A stretch of 64,000 bases of DNA from Amoebophrya sp. A120 (lineage: Eukaryota; Sar; Dinophyceae; Syndiniales; Amoebophryaceae), in NCBI GenBank assembly GCA_905178155.1, contig CAJINV010000001.1, forward strand, positions 220,344 to 284,343, given 5' to 3'. Under the pieces are notes generated by a model that saw nothing but the letters and a program-made list of their open reading frames with translations, did no database searches and was not told where the DNA came from. This document shows positions 63,060-64,000 of this stretch, piece by piece. The translations under genes were made by a program, and so were the position numbers. The number at the start of each line of letters is the position of its first letter. Within the stretch, counting starts at the first letter, position 1.

Positions 63060-64000
63060 TTTTAGGAAATAATTAGAAACAGAAACCGCCCGGGGCTGTC
63101 TGCCTGATTTGCGAGTTTCCAAGGCCGCCAAGTCAGCCGCCTACACTCCAGCGCCCTGGGCCTCGCCAGAAGGATCGAGGGCGCTGGGACATAGCATGCC
63201 GGAAGGATTTGAGCGCAAGTTGCGCAGGTGTTCGCGCACTTTGCGGCTTCCCGTTCCCTGCCCAAGCCAGCCGCCTACATTCCAACGCCCTGGACCCTTC
63301 TGGTGTGGCCCATAGCGCTGGAACGAATGGAGGCGGCTGGCTTTGCGCGCGGGTAACATGGATGTTCGCCTTGCGAGTGTCCAGGGCCAAGCCCGCCACC
63401 TAGGTAGGCTCCAGCGCTCACTCTGAACCACACCAGAAGGGCCCAGGGCGCTGGAATGCGGGCGGCTGGCTTTGGGCGCAGGCGGCGCAGGTGCTCTCTG
63501 TGCGAGTTTCCGTGCCCAAGACCGCCGCCTACATTCCAACCAAAGAACGCCCGGGGCCACGCCAGAACGAAGGGCCCAGAGCGCCTTCGCATAGGCGGCG
63601 GGTTGGAATTGGGCGCAACTTGCGCGGCTGTTCGCCGTGCGGGCTTCCGTGACCAAATCAAACGCCTATATTCCAGCGCCCTTGGCCTCAGCAGCAGGGC
63701 CCAGAGCGCTTGCAGGCGGGCGGCTGGATTTGAGCAGAAGCTGCGCAGCTGTTCGCTTCGCGAGTTGGCTTCCATGGCCGGGCCAGTCACCTAGATTCCG
63801 GCGCCAACTCTGAGCCGGGTCAGAAGAGTCCAGGGCGCTGGAAATATAGACGGCTGGACTTGCGCGCAAGTTGTGTCGATGTTCCCTTTGCGCGTTTCCG
63901 TGGCCACACCAGCCGCCTACACCCCAGCGCTCTGAGCCCCGCCAGAAGGGCCCAGGGCGCTAGAATGCAGGCGGCTGGATTTCAGCGCAGGCGACGTGGA
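63060..64000. repeat. Tandem array of about 130-bp hairpin units, runs off the window
   Basis: About seven diverged units, with gccgcctac-like starts near 63137, 63270, 63395, 63526, 63662, 63788 and 63913, giving 125-136 bp spacing. Each unit carries a long imperfect inverted repeat: ccgcctacattccagcgccc on one arm and gggcgctggaatg, then aggcggctgg, on the other, followed by a spacer of the type tttgngcgcaagttgcgca. Long frames across it are by-products of composition. Confidence 0.88.

Noticed and set aside
63141-63790. Minus-strand frames of about 170 codons across the hairpin array
   Set aside because: They repeat with the 130-bp unit and occur in several frames on both strands, as expected from GC-rich DNA short of stop codons.
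63060-64000. CRISPR-like array
   Set aside because: Units are diverged, repeats are not separated by unique spacers of fixed length, and no cas-like gene is present; the context is eukaryotic.

Overview
The window looks like nuclear DNA of an alveolate, most likely a syndinian dinoflagellate parasite such as Amoebophrya. Three things point there. Every convincing gene lies on the minus strand, head to tail. The genes are cut by short AT-richer inserts with terminal inverted repeats (TIRs) and 3-7 bp target-site duplications (TSDs); removing insert plus one TSD copy restores the reading frame in most cases. Such introner elements with unconventional splice borders are known from Amoebophrya. 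The gene set (potassium-type H+-pyrophosphatase, importin alpha, RuvC-like protein) is eukaryotic and protist-like. The species call is inference.

Layout, all genes on the minus strand. 1.4-3.0 kb: a predicted secreted protein. 3.7-10.0 kb: paralog A of a multi-pass membrane protein family. 11.4-14.9 kb: an MFS-type transporter. 15.6-17.3 kb: a RuvC/YqgF-like RNase H fold protein. 17.8-24.2 kb and 24.2-26.1 kb: paralogs B and C of the membrane family, with a broken tandem-duplication junction between them. 26.7-27.5 kb: a small predicted secreted protein. 27.7-31.8 kb: a C45/acyl-CoA:6-APA acyltransferase-like Ntn hydrolase. 33.8-37.6 kb: the membrane H+-pyrophosphatase. 38.7-39.8 kb: a low-complexity protein. 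40.9-47.1 kb: a large low-complexity protein whose exon is present in three partial copies separated by two 1-kb inserts. 48.2-49.7 kb: a basic low-complexity protein. 52.4-57.5 kb: an unusually long importin alpha. 58.7-59.7 kb: a small predicted secreted protein. A 1.6-kb block holding the importin 3' end is present twice around a 100-N gap (51733-51832), probably an assembly artefact. From 59.7 kb to the end the sequence is GC-rich, repeat-dominated and without a convincing gene.

The most notable content is the introner population: about 34 elements in at least seven TIR families (called here G, T, C, S, V, K, P, plus single types). The families differ in their ends but share an internal motif, TTTGTNATGC or its complement, found many times in almost all of them. 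They sit in both orientations inside genes of one strand. Paralog C carries uninterrupted (empty) versions of two sites filled in paralog B, and B and C together carry empty versions of sites filled in A. This gives direct within-window evidence of precise insertion. No element encodes a protein.

The genes show no operon-like functional link. They are ordinary cell genes (ion pumping, transport, nuclear import, organelle DNA processing), secreted or membrane proteins of unknown role, and low-complexity proteins. Exon boundaries were deduced by hand from frame continuity and should be read as models.
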